Part shown: in pieces, positions 55,496 to 64,000 of the stretch
Layout: each line of letters starts with the position of its first letter
How positions within the stretch are numbered: the stretch's first letter is position 1
Assembly: GCF_027923465.1 (NCBI RefSeq)
Contig: NZ_BRLB01000012.1
Location: 1 to 64,000, forward strand
Reading direction: 5' to 3'
Source of the DNA: Vallitalea longa
GTDB lineage: Bacteria > Bacillota > Clostridia > Lachnospirales > Vallitaleaceae
Length of the DNA stretch: 64,000 nt
Position numbers and translations under genes: made by a program
Notes under the pieces: generated by a model
Seen by the model: the letters and a program-made list of their open reading frames with translations, nothing else
Database searches by the model: none
Told to the model about the DNA's origin: nothing

Positions 55496-57283
55496 TTGAA
55501 CGAAGGAAATATAATAGTAGGTGTAAATGGACCTGTTATAACTGTAAGGGGTACCAGCAAATTCAAGATGTTAGAAATGGTTTTAGTGGGTAATTCTAAG
55601 TTAATAGGTGAAGTCATTAGCATAGAAAATGATGATATTACCGTTCAGGTTTACGAATCTACTACAGGGATAAAAGTAGGCGAACCAGTAGTATCTACTG
55701 GCGAACCTATGTCGTTACAGCTGGGACCTGGTATTATAGGTGGAGTTTTTGATGGTATTCAACGTCCACTTAAAAAAATGGAAGAGATTTCTGGTTCTTT
55801 CATTAGTAGAGGTTTAGATCTAGAATCATTAGATACTGATAAAGAATGGGTTGTAGAGATTATTGTTAAAAAAGGAGATAGCATTAAAGGCGGAGATGTA
55901 ATAGCTGAGATAAAAGAAACTGACTTGGTTACACATAAAGTCATGTTACATCCATATATGTCTGGAGTTGTGCAATATGCTGCTCCTAATGGAAGATATA
56001 AAGTTCATGACACCATAGTTAAGATAAAGACAGATCTAGATGAGATAAAGGAATTGGATTTAATTCAAAAATGGCCAGTAAGGATGGCAAGACCTTTTAA
56101 AAACAGAAGAAGACTTACAATTCCTCTTATTACAGGACAAAGAGTTATAGATACATTATTTCCTATAGCAAAAGGAGGTACTGCTTCTATACCAGGTGGA
56201 TTTGGAACGGGTAAGACTATGACTCAACATCAGCTTGCAAAGTGGAGTGATGCAGATATCATTGTATATATAGGCTGTGGGGAAAGAGGTAATGAAATAA
56301 CAGAGGTTCTTGAAGATTTCCCAAAACTTATCGACCCAAAATCAGGTAAGTCATTAATGGATAGAACTATATTGATTGCTAATACATCTAATATGCCAGT
56401 TGCAGCAAGAGAAGCATCTATATATACGGGAATTACTTTGGCAGAATATTATAGGGACATGGGTTATCATGTTGCTATAATGGCGGATTCAACTTCAAGA
56501 TGGGCCGAAGCATTAAGAGAAATATCTGGTAGATTGGAAGAAATGCCAGCGGAAGAAGGATTCCCTGCATACTTACCATCAAGATTATCACAATTCTATG
56601 AAAGAGCGGGATATGTAGATAATCTTAATGATACTGAAGGTTCAGTAAGTATTATTGGTGCTGTTTCACCACAAGGTGGAGATTTCTCAGAACCAGTAAC
56701 TCAGAATACAAAAAGGTTTGTTAGATGTTTCTGGGCTCTTGACAGACAGTTAGCTTACTCGAGGCATTATCCTGCAATACATTGGTTAGATAGTTATAGC
56801 GAATATATTGATGATCTAGAAAAATGGTATGAAACTAAAGTAGCTGATGATTTCTTTGAATTAAGAACTAAAATAGTTAGTTTACTTCAATCTGAAAGCA
56901 AGCTTATGGAAATTGTTAAATTAATTGGAGCTGATATTTTACCGGAAGACCAAAAGTTGACTCTTGAAATATCGAAAGTCATAAGATTAGGTTTCTTACA
57001 ACAAAATGCTTTTAATGATATTGATACTTATGTACCTATGAAAAAACAATATAGAATGATGGAGATAATTCTATACTTAAATGACAAATCAAAAGAGCTT
57101 ATCGATGGTGGAATACCTATGTCACAGCTTAGAAAAACTGGTATATATGATGATATTATTAAAGTTAAATATAATGTAGGTAATGATAATCTAAAAGAAT
57201 TTGATGCTTTAAGAGAAAAAATTGATGATTTCTATGATGGAGTAAAGGAAAGTTATAAGAGTTTCGAAAGGAAGAAGCTATGA
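55496..57283 (+). CDS. ntpA: V-type ATPase catalytic subunit A
   Basis: 595 aa from a TTG preceded by AAGAAGGTGG; an upstream in-frame ATG at 55409 lies within subunit E and is not used. Walker [11 protein letters not shown] (about 234-243), the bulge region typical of V/A-type A subunits (about 110-200), [14 protein letters not shown] and [21 protein letters not shown] are present. ATP hydrolysis site of the rotary motor. Overlaps subunit B by 4 bp (ATGA). Confidence 0.97.
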   Translation: MNEGNIIVGVNGPVITVRGTSKFKMLEMVLVGNSKLIGEVISIENDDITVQVYESTTGIKVGEPVVSTGEPMSLQLGPGIIGGVFDGIQRPLKKMEEISGSFISRGLDLESLDTDKEWVVEIIVKKGDSIKGGDVIAEIKETDLVTHKVMLHPYMSGVVQYAAPNGRYKVHDTIVKIKTDLDEIKELDLIQKWPVRMARPFKNRRRLTIPLITGQRVIDTLFPIAKGGTASIPGGFGTGKTMTQHQLAKWSDADIIVYIGCGERGNEITEVLEDFPKLIDPKSGKSLMDRTILIANTSNMPVAAREASIYTGITLAEYYRDMGYHVAIMADSTSRWAEALREISGRLEEMPAEEGFPAYLPSRLSQFYERAGYVDNLNDTEGSVSIIGAVSPQGGDFSEPVTQNTKRFVRCFWALDRQLAYSRHYPAIHWLDSYSEYIDDLEKWYETKVADDFFELRTKIVSLLQSESKLMEIVKLIGADILPEDQKLTLEISKVIRLGFLQQNAFNDIDTYVPMKKQYRMMEIILYLNDKSKELIDGGIPMSQLRKTGIYDDIIKVKYNVGNDNLKEFDALREKIDDFYDGVKESYKSFERKKL

Positions 57284-58671
57284 GTATAGAATATTTAGGA
57301 TTAAAACAAGTAACAGGTTCTCTTGTAATCATACAAGGGGTAAAAGATATATCATATGAAGAAATGGTAGATATTAAACTTGATAATGGAGAAAACAGAG
57401 TAGGTAGAGTTATTGAAATCAAAGATGATATTGCTGTCATTCAAGTATTTGAAGGAACAACAGGTATATCAAGTTCTAATACTAGAACAAGTTTCAAGGG
57501 AAGATCTCTTGAAATACCTTTATCAAAAGAGATATTAGGAAGAACACTTGATGGACTTGGAAGACCTATCGATGGGCTTGGAGATATTATTCCTGATGTA
57601 AGTAGGGATATTAATGGAAGTCCTATAAATCCTATATCTAGAGAATATCCAAGGAATTATATTCAAACAGGCATATCTGCTATAGATGGTCTTACTACTC
57701 TTATAAGAGGACAGAAATTACCTGTGTTTTCTGGAAATGGCTTGCCTCATGATGCACTTGCGGTGCAGATAGTGAAACAAGCAAAACTTACAGGTAATGA
57801 TGACGAAAATAATTTTGCAGTTGTTTTTGGAGCTATGGGTGTTAAAAATGATGTTGCAGAATATTTTAGAAGAAGCTTTGAAGAAAGTGGTGTATTACAG
57901 AAAGTAGTAATGTTCCTTAATCGTGCTAATGACCCTGTCGTAGAGAGGATTGTTACACCTAGATGTGCTTTAACCACTGCTGAATACTTAGCATTCGAAC
58001 ATAATATGCATGTTCTTGTTATTCTAACTGATATGACTTCATATTGTGAAGCCTTAAGAGAAGTATCATCTTCAAAAGGTGAAATACCTAGTAGGAAAGG
58101 GTTTCCAGGTTACATGTATAGTGATCTTGCTTCTTTATATGAAAGAGCTGGAATGTTAAGAGAAAAATCTGGTTCAATTACTCAGATACCTATATTGACT
58201 ATGCCTAATGATGACATAACACACCCAATACCTGACTTGACTGGATATATTACAGAAGGTCAAATCGTTCTAGATAGATCATTGCATCAAAAAGGTATTT
58301 ATCCACCAATAATAGTAATGCCATCACTATCAAGATTAATGAAAGATGGTATTGGAGAAGGTTTCACTAGAGAAGACCATCCACAGATAGCGAATCAATT
58401 ATTTGCTTCATATGCTCATGTTCAAGAAGTTAAAGCACTAGCATCAGTAATCGGTGAAGATGAATTGTCTGATATTGATAAAAAGTATATGGAGTTCGGT
58501 AAGGTGTTTGAAGAATTATTTGTAGCTCAAACTAGGGATGAAAATCGTGTCATGGATTCAACTCTCGACTTAGGCTGGAGACTACTTGGTATTCTACCAA
58601 GAGAAGAATTGGATAGAGTCGATGAAAATATACTTGACAAGTATTATAAGCCTTATTATGAGGAACATTGA
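57280..58671 (+). CDS. ntpB: V-type ATPase subunit B
   Basis: 463 aa. Non-catalytic nucleotide-binding homologue of A: the P-loop is replaced by [15 protein letters not shown]. It keeps [16 protein letters not shown]-like sequence (here [13 protein letters not shown]), [15 protein letters not shown] and the C-terminal helical domain. Confidence 0.97.
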   Translation: MSIEYLGLKQVTGSLVIIQGVKDISYEEMVDIKLDNGENRVGRVIEIKDDIAVIQVFEGTTGISSSNTRTSFKGRSLEIPLSKEILGRTLDGLGRPIDGLGDIIPDVSRDINGSPINPISREYPRNYIQTGISAIDGLTTLIRGQKLPVFSGNGLPHDALAVQIVKQAKLTGNDDENNFAVVFGAMGVKNDVAEYFRRSFEESGVLQKVVMFLNRANDPVVERIVTPRCALTTAEYLAFEHNMHVLVILTDMTSYCEALREVSSSKGEIPSRKGFPGYMYSDLASLYERAGMLREKSGSITQIPILTMPNDDITHPIPDLTGYITEGQIVLDRSLHQKGIYPPIIVMPSLSRLMKDGIGEGFTREDHPQIANQLFASYAHVQEVKALASVIGEDELSDIDKKYMEFGKVFEELFVAQTRDENRVMDSTLDLGWRLLGILPREELDRVDENILDKYYKPYYEEH

Positions 58672-58716
58672 TCAACAACTCTTAATTTAATGGTTTTATA
58701 CTTTAGGTGAAGGAAA

Positions 58717-59334
58717 GTGAATGATATGGATACAACATTATTTCCTACTAAAGGTAATCTGATTGTAGCGAAGAATACACTTAGATTATCCGAACAAGGT
58801 TATGAATTGCTTGATAAAAAAAGAAACATACTGGTAAGAGAAATGATGCTTCTAATAGATAAGGCTGAGGAAATCCAATCTCATATTGATTCCACTTTTA
58901 CAGAAGCTTACAATGCTCTACAGAATGCCAATATGTCTATTGGTATAGGTACAGTTGAACAAATAGGGACTGCTGTAGAAGAAGAAAAAGATATTGAAAT
59001 AAAGACAAGAAGTATTATGGGTGTTGAGATTCCAATAATTAGCATACCTGAAGAGGAAATACATCCACAGTATGGTTTCGCTAGAACTACATTATCCCTT
59101 GATGAAGCTTTTAGTAAGTTTTATAAAGTTAAACAATTAACTGTATTGATGGCTGAAGTTGAAAATGCAATATATAGATTGGCAATTAACATAAAAAGAA
59201 CTCAAAAAAGGGCTAATGCACTTAAAAACATAATGATACCAAGATATACAGATCTGACGAAGCATATACAAAGTGCTTTGGAAGAGAAAGAAAGAGAAGA
59301 ATTCACTAGGTTGAAGATGATAAAAAGAAATTAG
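58717..59334 (+). CDS. ntpD: V-type ATPase subunit D
   Basis: 205 aa from GTG (an ATG three codons on is an alternative). FPTKGNLIVAKNTLRLSEQG at the start and KRTQKRANALKNIMIPRY near 165 are the family hallmarks of the antiparallel coiled-coil rotor axle. It is the last gene of the ATPase operon. Confidence 0.94.
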   Translation: MNDMDTTLFPTKGNLIVAKNTLRLSEQGYELLDKKRNILVREMMLLIDKAEEIQSHIDSTFTEAYNALQNANMSIGIGTVEQIGTAVEEEKDIEIKTRSIMGVEIPIISIPEEEIHPQYGFARTTLSLDEAFSKFYKVKQLTVLMAEVENAIYRLAINIKRTQKRANALKNIMIPRYTDLTKHIQSALEEKEREEFTRLKMIKRN

Positions 59335-59374
59335 TTGATAAAGTTGATTAGTTGGTGTAAAGTTTGGTAAGTCG

Positions 59375-59444
59375 GTATAAAGTGTCACAATCACTTGCCT
59401 TACCCTGAAAAGCGGTCGGTCTGCGTGATTATAACACTTTATAC
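59375..59444 (-). other. Structured element A: 20-bp stem with conserved 30-nt loop
   Basis: Arms 59375-59394 and 59425-59444 pair along all 20 positions on the minus strand (two of them G-U; on the plus strand these become C-A mismatches). The loop (59395-59424), read on the minus strand, contains AGACCGACCGCTTTTCAGG and then GTAAGGC, matching the loop of element B at 60236-60266. The stem sequence is unrelated to that of B. The strand-specific wobble pairs suggest that RNA or single-stranded DNA from the minus strand is the functional form. It follows the ATPase operon. I know no matching named RNA family. Confidence 0.6.
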
Positions 59445-59499
59445 TTCCTACGTGGTTTTTTGTAGTGATAATATAATAAATAAATTAGTTACTTTATTA

Positions 59500-59689
59500 A
59501 ACACAAAGTTGCAATGTGGCTCAGAAAATTTTGATCTTAGCCGAGTGCAGATTAATTTAACAATAAATATGGAGATAAAAACACAGTTTGGTTGGTAGTC
59601 CAAACGTATCATAGGTATATATGATATCAGTAACCTGCCCCCCCTGGGGTTGTCCGTTCTTCATAAGAAAATTTACAGGGGGAAGAATT
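59500..59689 (+). promoter_or_regulatory. Candidate yjdF-type riboswitch leader
   Basis: The about 190-nt leader of yjdF holds several paired segments: GGCT/AGCC (59518-59542), GTTTGG/CCAAAC (59585-59605) and GATATC. CCCCCCCTG (59638-59646) can pair with CAGGGGG (59676-59682), which overlaps the ribosome binding site and would block translation. The yjdF RNA motif, reported to bind azaaromatic compounds, is classically found at this position. I rely on gene context and the RBS-sequestering pair, not on a covariance-model match. Confidence 0.5.
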
Positions 59690-60106
59690 ATGAAAATTGA
59701 TTTGACAGTTTTATTTGATGGTACATTTTGGATTGGAATATTCGAAGAATATTATGATGACAGCTATTGTGTGTATAAACATCTATTTGGAACTGAACCA
59801 AAAGATTATCAAATTTATAAATTGATATTAAAAGAATTTGATAAATTAAGATTTACTCACCAAATACAAGATAACCTATATCCTAATAAACATAAAAAAC
59901 TCAATTACAAGAAAATGCAGAAAATGATTAAAAAAGAAGTTAACAATACAGGAATAGGAACAAAAGCCCAAAGAGCCATTAGCATGAATAGGGAATTGAA
60001 TAAAATGGAGAGTAAAAAAAAGAGAAAAATAAATAAAGAACAAATAACTAAACTAAATTATGAAAAGAAACAACAAAAAAAGAAACAAAAAAAAAGAGGA
60101 CATTAA
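59690..60106 (+). CDS. yjdF: YjdF family protein (DUF2992)
   Basis: 138 aa from the ATG that follows AGGGGGAAG; an in-frame ATG at 59621 lies inside the leader. LTVLFDGTFWIGIFEEYYD, then CVYKHLFGTEPKDYQIYKL and a very basic C-terminus (KKQQKKKQKKRGH) are typical of the family. Function unknown; proposed to deal with toxic azaaromatic compounds. It is placed between two related hairpin elements and between the ATPase operon and addA. Confidence 0.8.
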   Translation: MKIDLTVLFDGTFWIGIFEEYYDDSYCVYKHLFGTEPKDYQIYKLILKEFDKLRFTHQIQDNLYPNKHKKLNYKKMQKMIKKEVNNTGIGTKAQRAISMNRELNKMESKKKRKINKEQITKLNYEKKQQKKKQKKRGH

Positions 60107-60213
60107 TAATCAATTGTTTATAACATAACTATCACATATAATCATAATTAAATATGTAACATACATAAACAAAACAACTTAAAAACTAAATAACAATACA
60201 ACAAAAATTAAAC

Positions 60214-60288
60214 GTGATAAAATAGTTAGTTTTACGAAGACCGGTCCTTTCAAGGAGTAAGGCGAAGTAAAACTAACTATTTTATCAC
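60214..60288 (+). other. Structured element B: perfect 22-bp stem with conserved 31-nt loop
   Basis: Arms 60214-60235 and 60267-60288 are perfectly complementary over 22 bp. The loop (60236-60266) reads AGACCGGTCCTTTCAAGG and then AGTAAGGCGAA; it aligns with the minus-strand loop of element A with few differences. No T run follows, so a simple terminator is unlikely. It is in the spacer between yjdF and addA; nothing else is visible in 60107-60434 apart from an AT-rich stretch and a C8 run at 60350. Confidence 0.65.
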
Positions 60289-60434
60289 TACGTATATTCC
60301 CGTGAGTCTAACTAAAAATATAATATAACAATACTATAAAATGTTTAATTCCCCCCCTATTGCTTCCCCAACTCATATCAATTATAATTATTATATACAC
60401 ATACAGATATAGAAACAAATTTAGGAGGATACCA

Positions 60435-63400
60435 ATGGGAGAAGTAAAATGGACTGAAGAACAGCAAAATGTTATTAATACACGTAATAGAAATTTATTA
60501 GTATCAGCTGCAGCAGGATCTGGAAAAACAGCAGTACTTGTAGAAAGAATTATCAAAATGGTAATTGATAAAGAAAATCCAGTAAGTATTGATAGTCTCC
60601 TAGTAGTAACCTTTACCAATGCAGCTGCTTCAGAAATGAGAGAAAGAATATCAGAAGCACTAGAAAAAAAAATAGATGATAATCCTGAAAACAAATATTT
60701 ACATAAACAGCTATCATTGTTACCAAATTCTAATATTATGACTATACATGCTTTTTGTCTTAATGTAATAAAAAATAATTTCCACCTTATTAACTTGGAC
60801 CCTTCATTTAGAGTAGCTGATGAAACAGAATTGACTCTTCTTAAGAGTGATATTATAAAAGAATTATTAGAAGAAAAATATCAATCAGAAGATAACTTAG
60901 ATTTTACTAATCTCATAGAAAGTTATGCAACAGGGAAATCAGATGAAAAAATTGAAGAATTAATTCTTGAATTACATAGGTTCGCCATTAGCAATCCTTG
61001 GCCAGAAAAATGGTTAAAAGATAAATCAGAGCAACTTAATTTTAATAATATAGACAACCTTGACAGCACTCCTTGGATAAAAATTATTAATAATATTTTG
61101 AATAGAGAAATTTCAATGTATATTAGAATATTAGAAGAATGCGAAAAAAAATGTTTAATTGATAATGGACCTATAGGATATTTGGATACAATAAAACAAG
61201 ATATAAAAAATTTAAGAACAGTATATGATACTCTTGGGACATCTTTTGAAAATATTTCCAAGGTAATAATAAATATTAAATTCAGTGCTATAGGTAGATG
61301 TAAAAAAGATGTAGATGAGGTTCTGAAAACTAGAATCAAAGACATAAGAGACGATGTAAAAGATGGTTTTACTAAATTGAAAGATGAATTCTTTTATAAG
61401 AGTGGAGATAGCATAATAAACGATATAAACAATACTTATCCTGTTATAAGAACATTATGTAATCTGGTAAAAGAATTCATTGACAAATACCAAAGTGCCA
61501 AGTCAGAGAAAAACATTATAGATTTTAATGATATAGAACATTTTGCTTTAGATATATTAATAGGTGAAGATGAAGATGGAAATAAAGTACCATCTGATGC
61601 TGCAGTTGAATTACAAGATAAATTCAATGAAATACTTATAGATGAATATCAAGACAGTAATCTAGTACAAGAAACCATTTTAACAAGCGTATCTAAGATA
61701 TTAGCGAAAAACCCCAACATGTTTATGGTTGGTGATGTAAAACAAAGTATCTATAAATTTAGGTTGGCCAAACCTGAATTGTTTATGGAAAAATATGAAA
61801 CTTATTCATTAGAAGAAAGTTTGTACCAAAAGATTAATCTGCATAAGAATTTTAGAAGTAGAAAAGGTGTTATTGATAGTACCAATTATATATTCAGCCA
61901 AATAATGTCCAGTACATATGGTGATGTTGTGTACGACAAGTCAGCTGCTTTATATCTTGGAGCAGATTATAAAGCGTGTGAAAATATACAAACTAAAGAA
62001 GAAACAGAAGTGGTCATTATAGATAATAAGGATATGATGGAAGAAGAAGGAATGGAAAAAGAAATACTTGAAGCAAAAGTAATTGCAGATAGAATAAAAA
62101 AGATGGTCAATCCAGAAAACCCTTATTTCATATATGATAAAAAATTAGGAGAGTACCGAAAAGCTATGTTTAAAGACATAGTTATATTGATGAGATCAAC
62201 AAGTAGTCTAGCAGAAACATTTGTTAACGAATTAATCAATTATGATGTACCAGCCTATACAGATGCTACATCTGGATATTTTGACACTATTGAAGTTAAG
62301 ACGGTACTTTCGTTATTGAAGATAATTGATAATCCAAGACAAGATATTCCATTAATAGCTGTTTTGAGATCACCTATTGTAGGGTTGAAAGCTGATGATT
62401 TAGTAAGAATAAAAGCAGCTCTGCCTGATGGAGAATACTACGATGCATTTACTCAATATATGATTGGTACGATTAATGAAGATGAACTTAGTAGAAAACT
62501 AGATAAGTTCAATAAACAATTGAAAGAATGGAGGAATAAAGCAGTTTATATGCCTCTTGATGAACTTATTTTAGATATTTACGATAAATCTCATTTTTAT
62601 AATTATATTTCAGTAATGACAGGTGGCAGACAAAGACAAGCAAATCTGGATTTACTTATAGACAAAGCTATCAAATATGAATCAACTAGCTATAAAGGGT
62701 TATTTAATTTCATTAGGTATTTAGAAAAGATACATAAGTATTCCATAGATATGGGAGAAGCTACTGTTTTTGGAGAAAGTGAAAACTTGGTTAGAATAAT
62801 GAGTATTCATAAGAGTAAGGGACTTGAATTTCCTATAGTTTTTATAGCTGGGATGGGTAGACAATTCAATATGCAGGACTTGAATAAACCTATATTATTA
62901 CATCAAGATATAGGCATAGGACCTAAATATGTTAACTATGAAATGAGATATGAAACCAAGACTTTACCAAAATCAGTTATCAGTAGAAAAATCAAGAATG
63001 AAAGTCTATCAGAAGAAATAAGAATATTATATGTTGCTCTTACGAGAGCTAGAGAAAAATTGATATTAGTGGGAAGTCTGAAAGATATATGTAAAAAAGC
63101 TGAAAAACTATCCAGATATCTATTCTTTGAAGATACTTTATTAATACCCCAAATTATTTCAAAAGGACATTGTTACTTGGATTTTATTATACCTACCATT
63201 TTAAGACATAAAGATGGTCAATCCATTAGGAATCTATTATCCAATCCTTCCATATGTTCACCAGAAGAACTATTCAACCATAGTTCCTCATGGAATATAA
63301 GGGTATTCACAAAAGATGATATTTTAACTAGAGAAGAGGATATAGCGACGGTTAAAGATGAAACATTTGAAAGCTTATCAAATTGGGATTATGCAAAAAA

Positions 63401-64000
63401 ATATAGTGAACATGACAAAGAGTATTTTGATAGTAATCTCAATTGGATATATCCTCATAAAGATTCAATTTTAAAACCCGTTAAGATTTCTGTATCTGAA
63501 ATCAAAAAACAAAGTATGCCTGACGAAATGGTAGACTATGATGAAATGTTTAATGAATTTGAACCATATAAGCCTAGATTCATGGAAGAAAAACTAGAAT
63601 TGACATCCAGTGAAAAAGGTACAGCATTCCATAAGGTAATGCAGCATATTGATTATAAAAAACTAGGAGATCACAATTATATTATTAAATATCTGGAAAG
63701 CCTGCAAGAAGCTGAAATAATAACTGAAAAAGAGAAAAAAAGTATAAAAATAAAATCTATATCACTTTTTAGTACAAGTAATTTATTACAAAGAATGGTT
63801 GATGCCGAGTCAAATGGAATGTTATATAGAGAAGTACCATTTGTTCTAGGAGTTCCTTTAAAAGAGATATATAAAGATTGCGATATTGACGAAAAAGCTT
63901 TAGTCCAAGGTGTCATTGACTGCTATTTCATTGAAGACAACAAGATAATCTTAGTTGATTACAAGACTGATTATCTAAAGAATAATGAGGAAGAAACACT
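60435..64000 (+). CDS. addA: ATP-dependent helicase/nuclease subunit AddA, 3' truncated by window edge
   Basis: The open frame of 1188 codons has no stop within the window; the ATG is preceded by TTAGGAGGAT. UvrD-type helicase: LVSAAAGSGKTAVLVERI (about 24-41), Walker B region ILIDEYQDSN near 400, MSIHKSKGLEFPIVFIAGMG near 789, and LYVALTRAREKLILVG. The C-terminal RecB-like nuclease shows FHKVMQHIDY, VQGVIDCYF and LVDYKTDYL (metal-binding Asp and DYK). By family length roughly 50-60 residues lie beyond the edge. It pairs with AddB encoded at 47133. Confidence 0.96.
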   Translation, partial: MGEVKWTEEQQNVINTRNRNLLVSAAAGSGKTAVLVERIIKMVIDKENPVSIDSLLVVTFTNAAASEMRERISEALEKKIDDNPENKYLHKQLSLLPNSNIMTIHAFCLNVIKNNFHLINLDPSFRVADETELTLLKSDIIKELLEEKYQSEDNLDFTNLIESYATGKSDEKIEELILELHRFAISNPWPEKWLKDKSEQLNFNNIDNLDSTPWIKIINNILNREISMYIRILEECEKKCLIDNGPIGYLDTIKQDIKNLRTVYDTLGTSFENISKVIINIKFSAIGRCKKDVDEVLKTRIKDIRDDVKDGFTKLKDEFFYKSGDSIINDINNTYPVIRTLCNLVKEFIDKYQSAKSEKNIIDFNDIEHFALDILIGEDEDGNKVPSDAAVELQDKFNEILIDEYQDSNLVQETILTSVSKILAKNPNMFMVGDVKQSIYKFRLAKPELFMEKYETYSLEESLYQKINLHKNFRSRKGVIDSTNYIFSQIMSSTYGDVVYDKSAALYLGADYKACENIQTKEETEVVIIDNKDMMEEEGMEKEILEAKVIADRIKKMVNPENPYFIYDKKLGEYRKAMFKDIVILMRSTSSLAETFVNELINYDVPAYTDATSGYFDTIEVKTVLSLLKIIDNPRQDIPLIAVLRSPIVGLKADDLVRIKAALPDGEYYDAFTQYMIGTINEDELSRKLDKFNKQLKEWRNKAVYMPLDELILDIYDKSHFYNYISVMTGGRQRQANLDLLIDKAIKYESTSYKGLFNFIRYLEKIHKYSIDMGEATVFGESENLVRIMSIHKSKGLEFPIVFIAGMGRQFNMQDLNKPILLHQDIGIGPKYVNYEMRYETKTLPKSVISRKIKNESLSEEIRILYVALTRAREKLILVGSLKDICKKAEKLSRYLFFEDTLLIPQIISKGHCYLDFIIPTILRHKDGQSIRNLLSNPSICSPEELFNHSSSWNIRVFTKDDILTREEDIATVKDETFESLSNWDYAKKYSEHDKEYFDSNLNWIYPHKDSILKPVKISVSEIKKQSMPDEMVDYDEMFNEFEPYKPRFMEEKLELTSSEKGTAFHKVMQHIDYKKLGDHNYIIKYLESLQEAEIITEKEKKSIKIKSISLFSTSNLLQRMVDAESNGMLYREVPFVLGVPLKEIYKDCDIDEKALVQGVIDCYFIEDNKIILVDYKTDYLKNNEEET

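Noticed and set aside
59395-59598. 67-codon ORF before yjdF
   Set aside because: It starts inside hairpin element A, runs through the structured leader and has no ribosome binding site.
60214-60288. Element B as an ordinary terminator for yjdF
   Set aside because: The 31-nt conserved loop and absence of a T run do not fit an intrinsic terminator, and the loop recurs in element A.
59375-60288. Elements A and B as integron attC sites
   Set aside because: The expected RYYYAAC/GTTRRRY core pairs are not present at the stem ends, and no integrase gene is in the window.

Overview
The window is AT-rich chromosomal DNA. Its A/V-type ATPase operon, AddAB recombination genes, strong AAGGAGG-type ribosome binding sites, frequent TTG/GTG starts, Bce-type peptide-resistance module and promoters of the sporulation sigma-K type point to an endospore-forming anaerobic member of the Clostridia. 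The genus cannot be fixed from sequence alone; a Vallitalea-like lachnospiral lineage is only a guess.

Layout. (1) 1-890: tRNA array (Asn partial, Glu, Thr, Met/Ile2, Asp, Pro, Val, Leu, Arg). (2) 1012-7564: a Bce-type two-component system and ABC transporter plus an unknown 282-aa protein, bracketed by two decayed tyrosine-recombinase tails. (3) 8186-17882: a glycosyltransferase, one Cys-rich protein and three tandem Cys-rich paralogues that resemble endospore-appendage (Ena-like) subunits, a 1465-aa multi-domain glycosyltransferase, a methyltransferase and a Gly/Tyr/Cys-rich coat-like protein. Sigma-K consensus promoters lie in front of several of these. (4) 18069-42050: a large glycosylation locus with rfbA, rfbC, rfbB and rfbD (dTDP-L-rhamnose), two aminotransferase-acetyltransferase pairs (N-acylated amino sugars), a nucleotide-sugar dehydrogenase, a UDP-glucuronate-type epimerase, about eleven glycosyltransferases including a CgeB-like one, and a 515-aa collagen-like protein with 97 Gly-X-Y triplets. 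(5) 42258-46991: assorted genes (PH-like membrane protein, DUF805-HhH fusion, diacylglycerol kinase-like, FMN-binding-like, polysaccharide deacetylase). (6) 47133-64000: addB, a nine-gene V-type ATPase operon, yjdF with a structured leader, and addA running off the end.

How it fits together. Regions 3 and 4 read as one spore-surface programme: Cys-rich beta-strand subunits that may build disulfide-linked fibres, a Thr-rich collagen-like glycoprotein comparable to BclA, and the enzymes to make rhamnose, amino sugars and uronic acids and attach them. The sigma-K-type promoters, the CgeB homologue and the collagen-like protein support late mother-cell expression. The Ena-like assignment is inference and needs a profile search or structure prediction. 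The least explained feature is a pair of long hairpins (59375-59444 and 60214-60288) that flank yjdF; they share a conserved loop but have unrelated, compensated stems.
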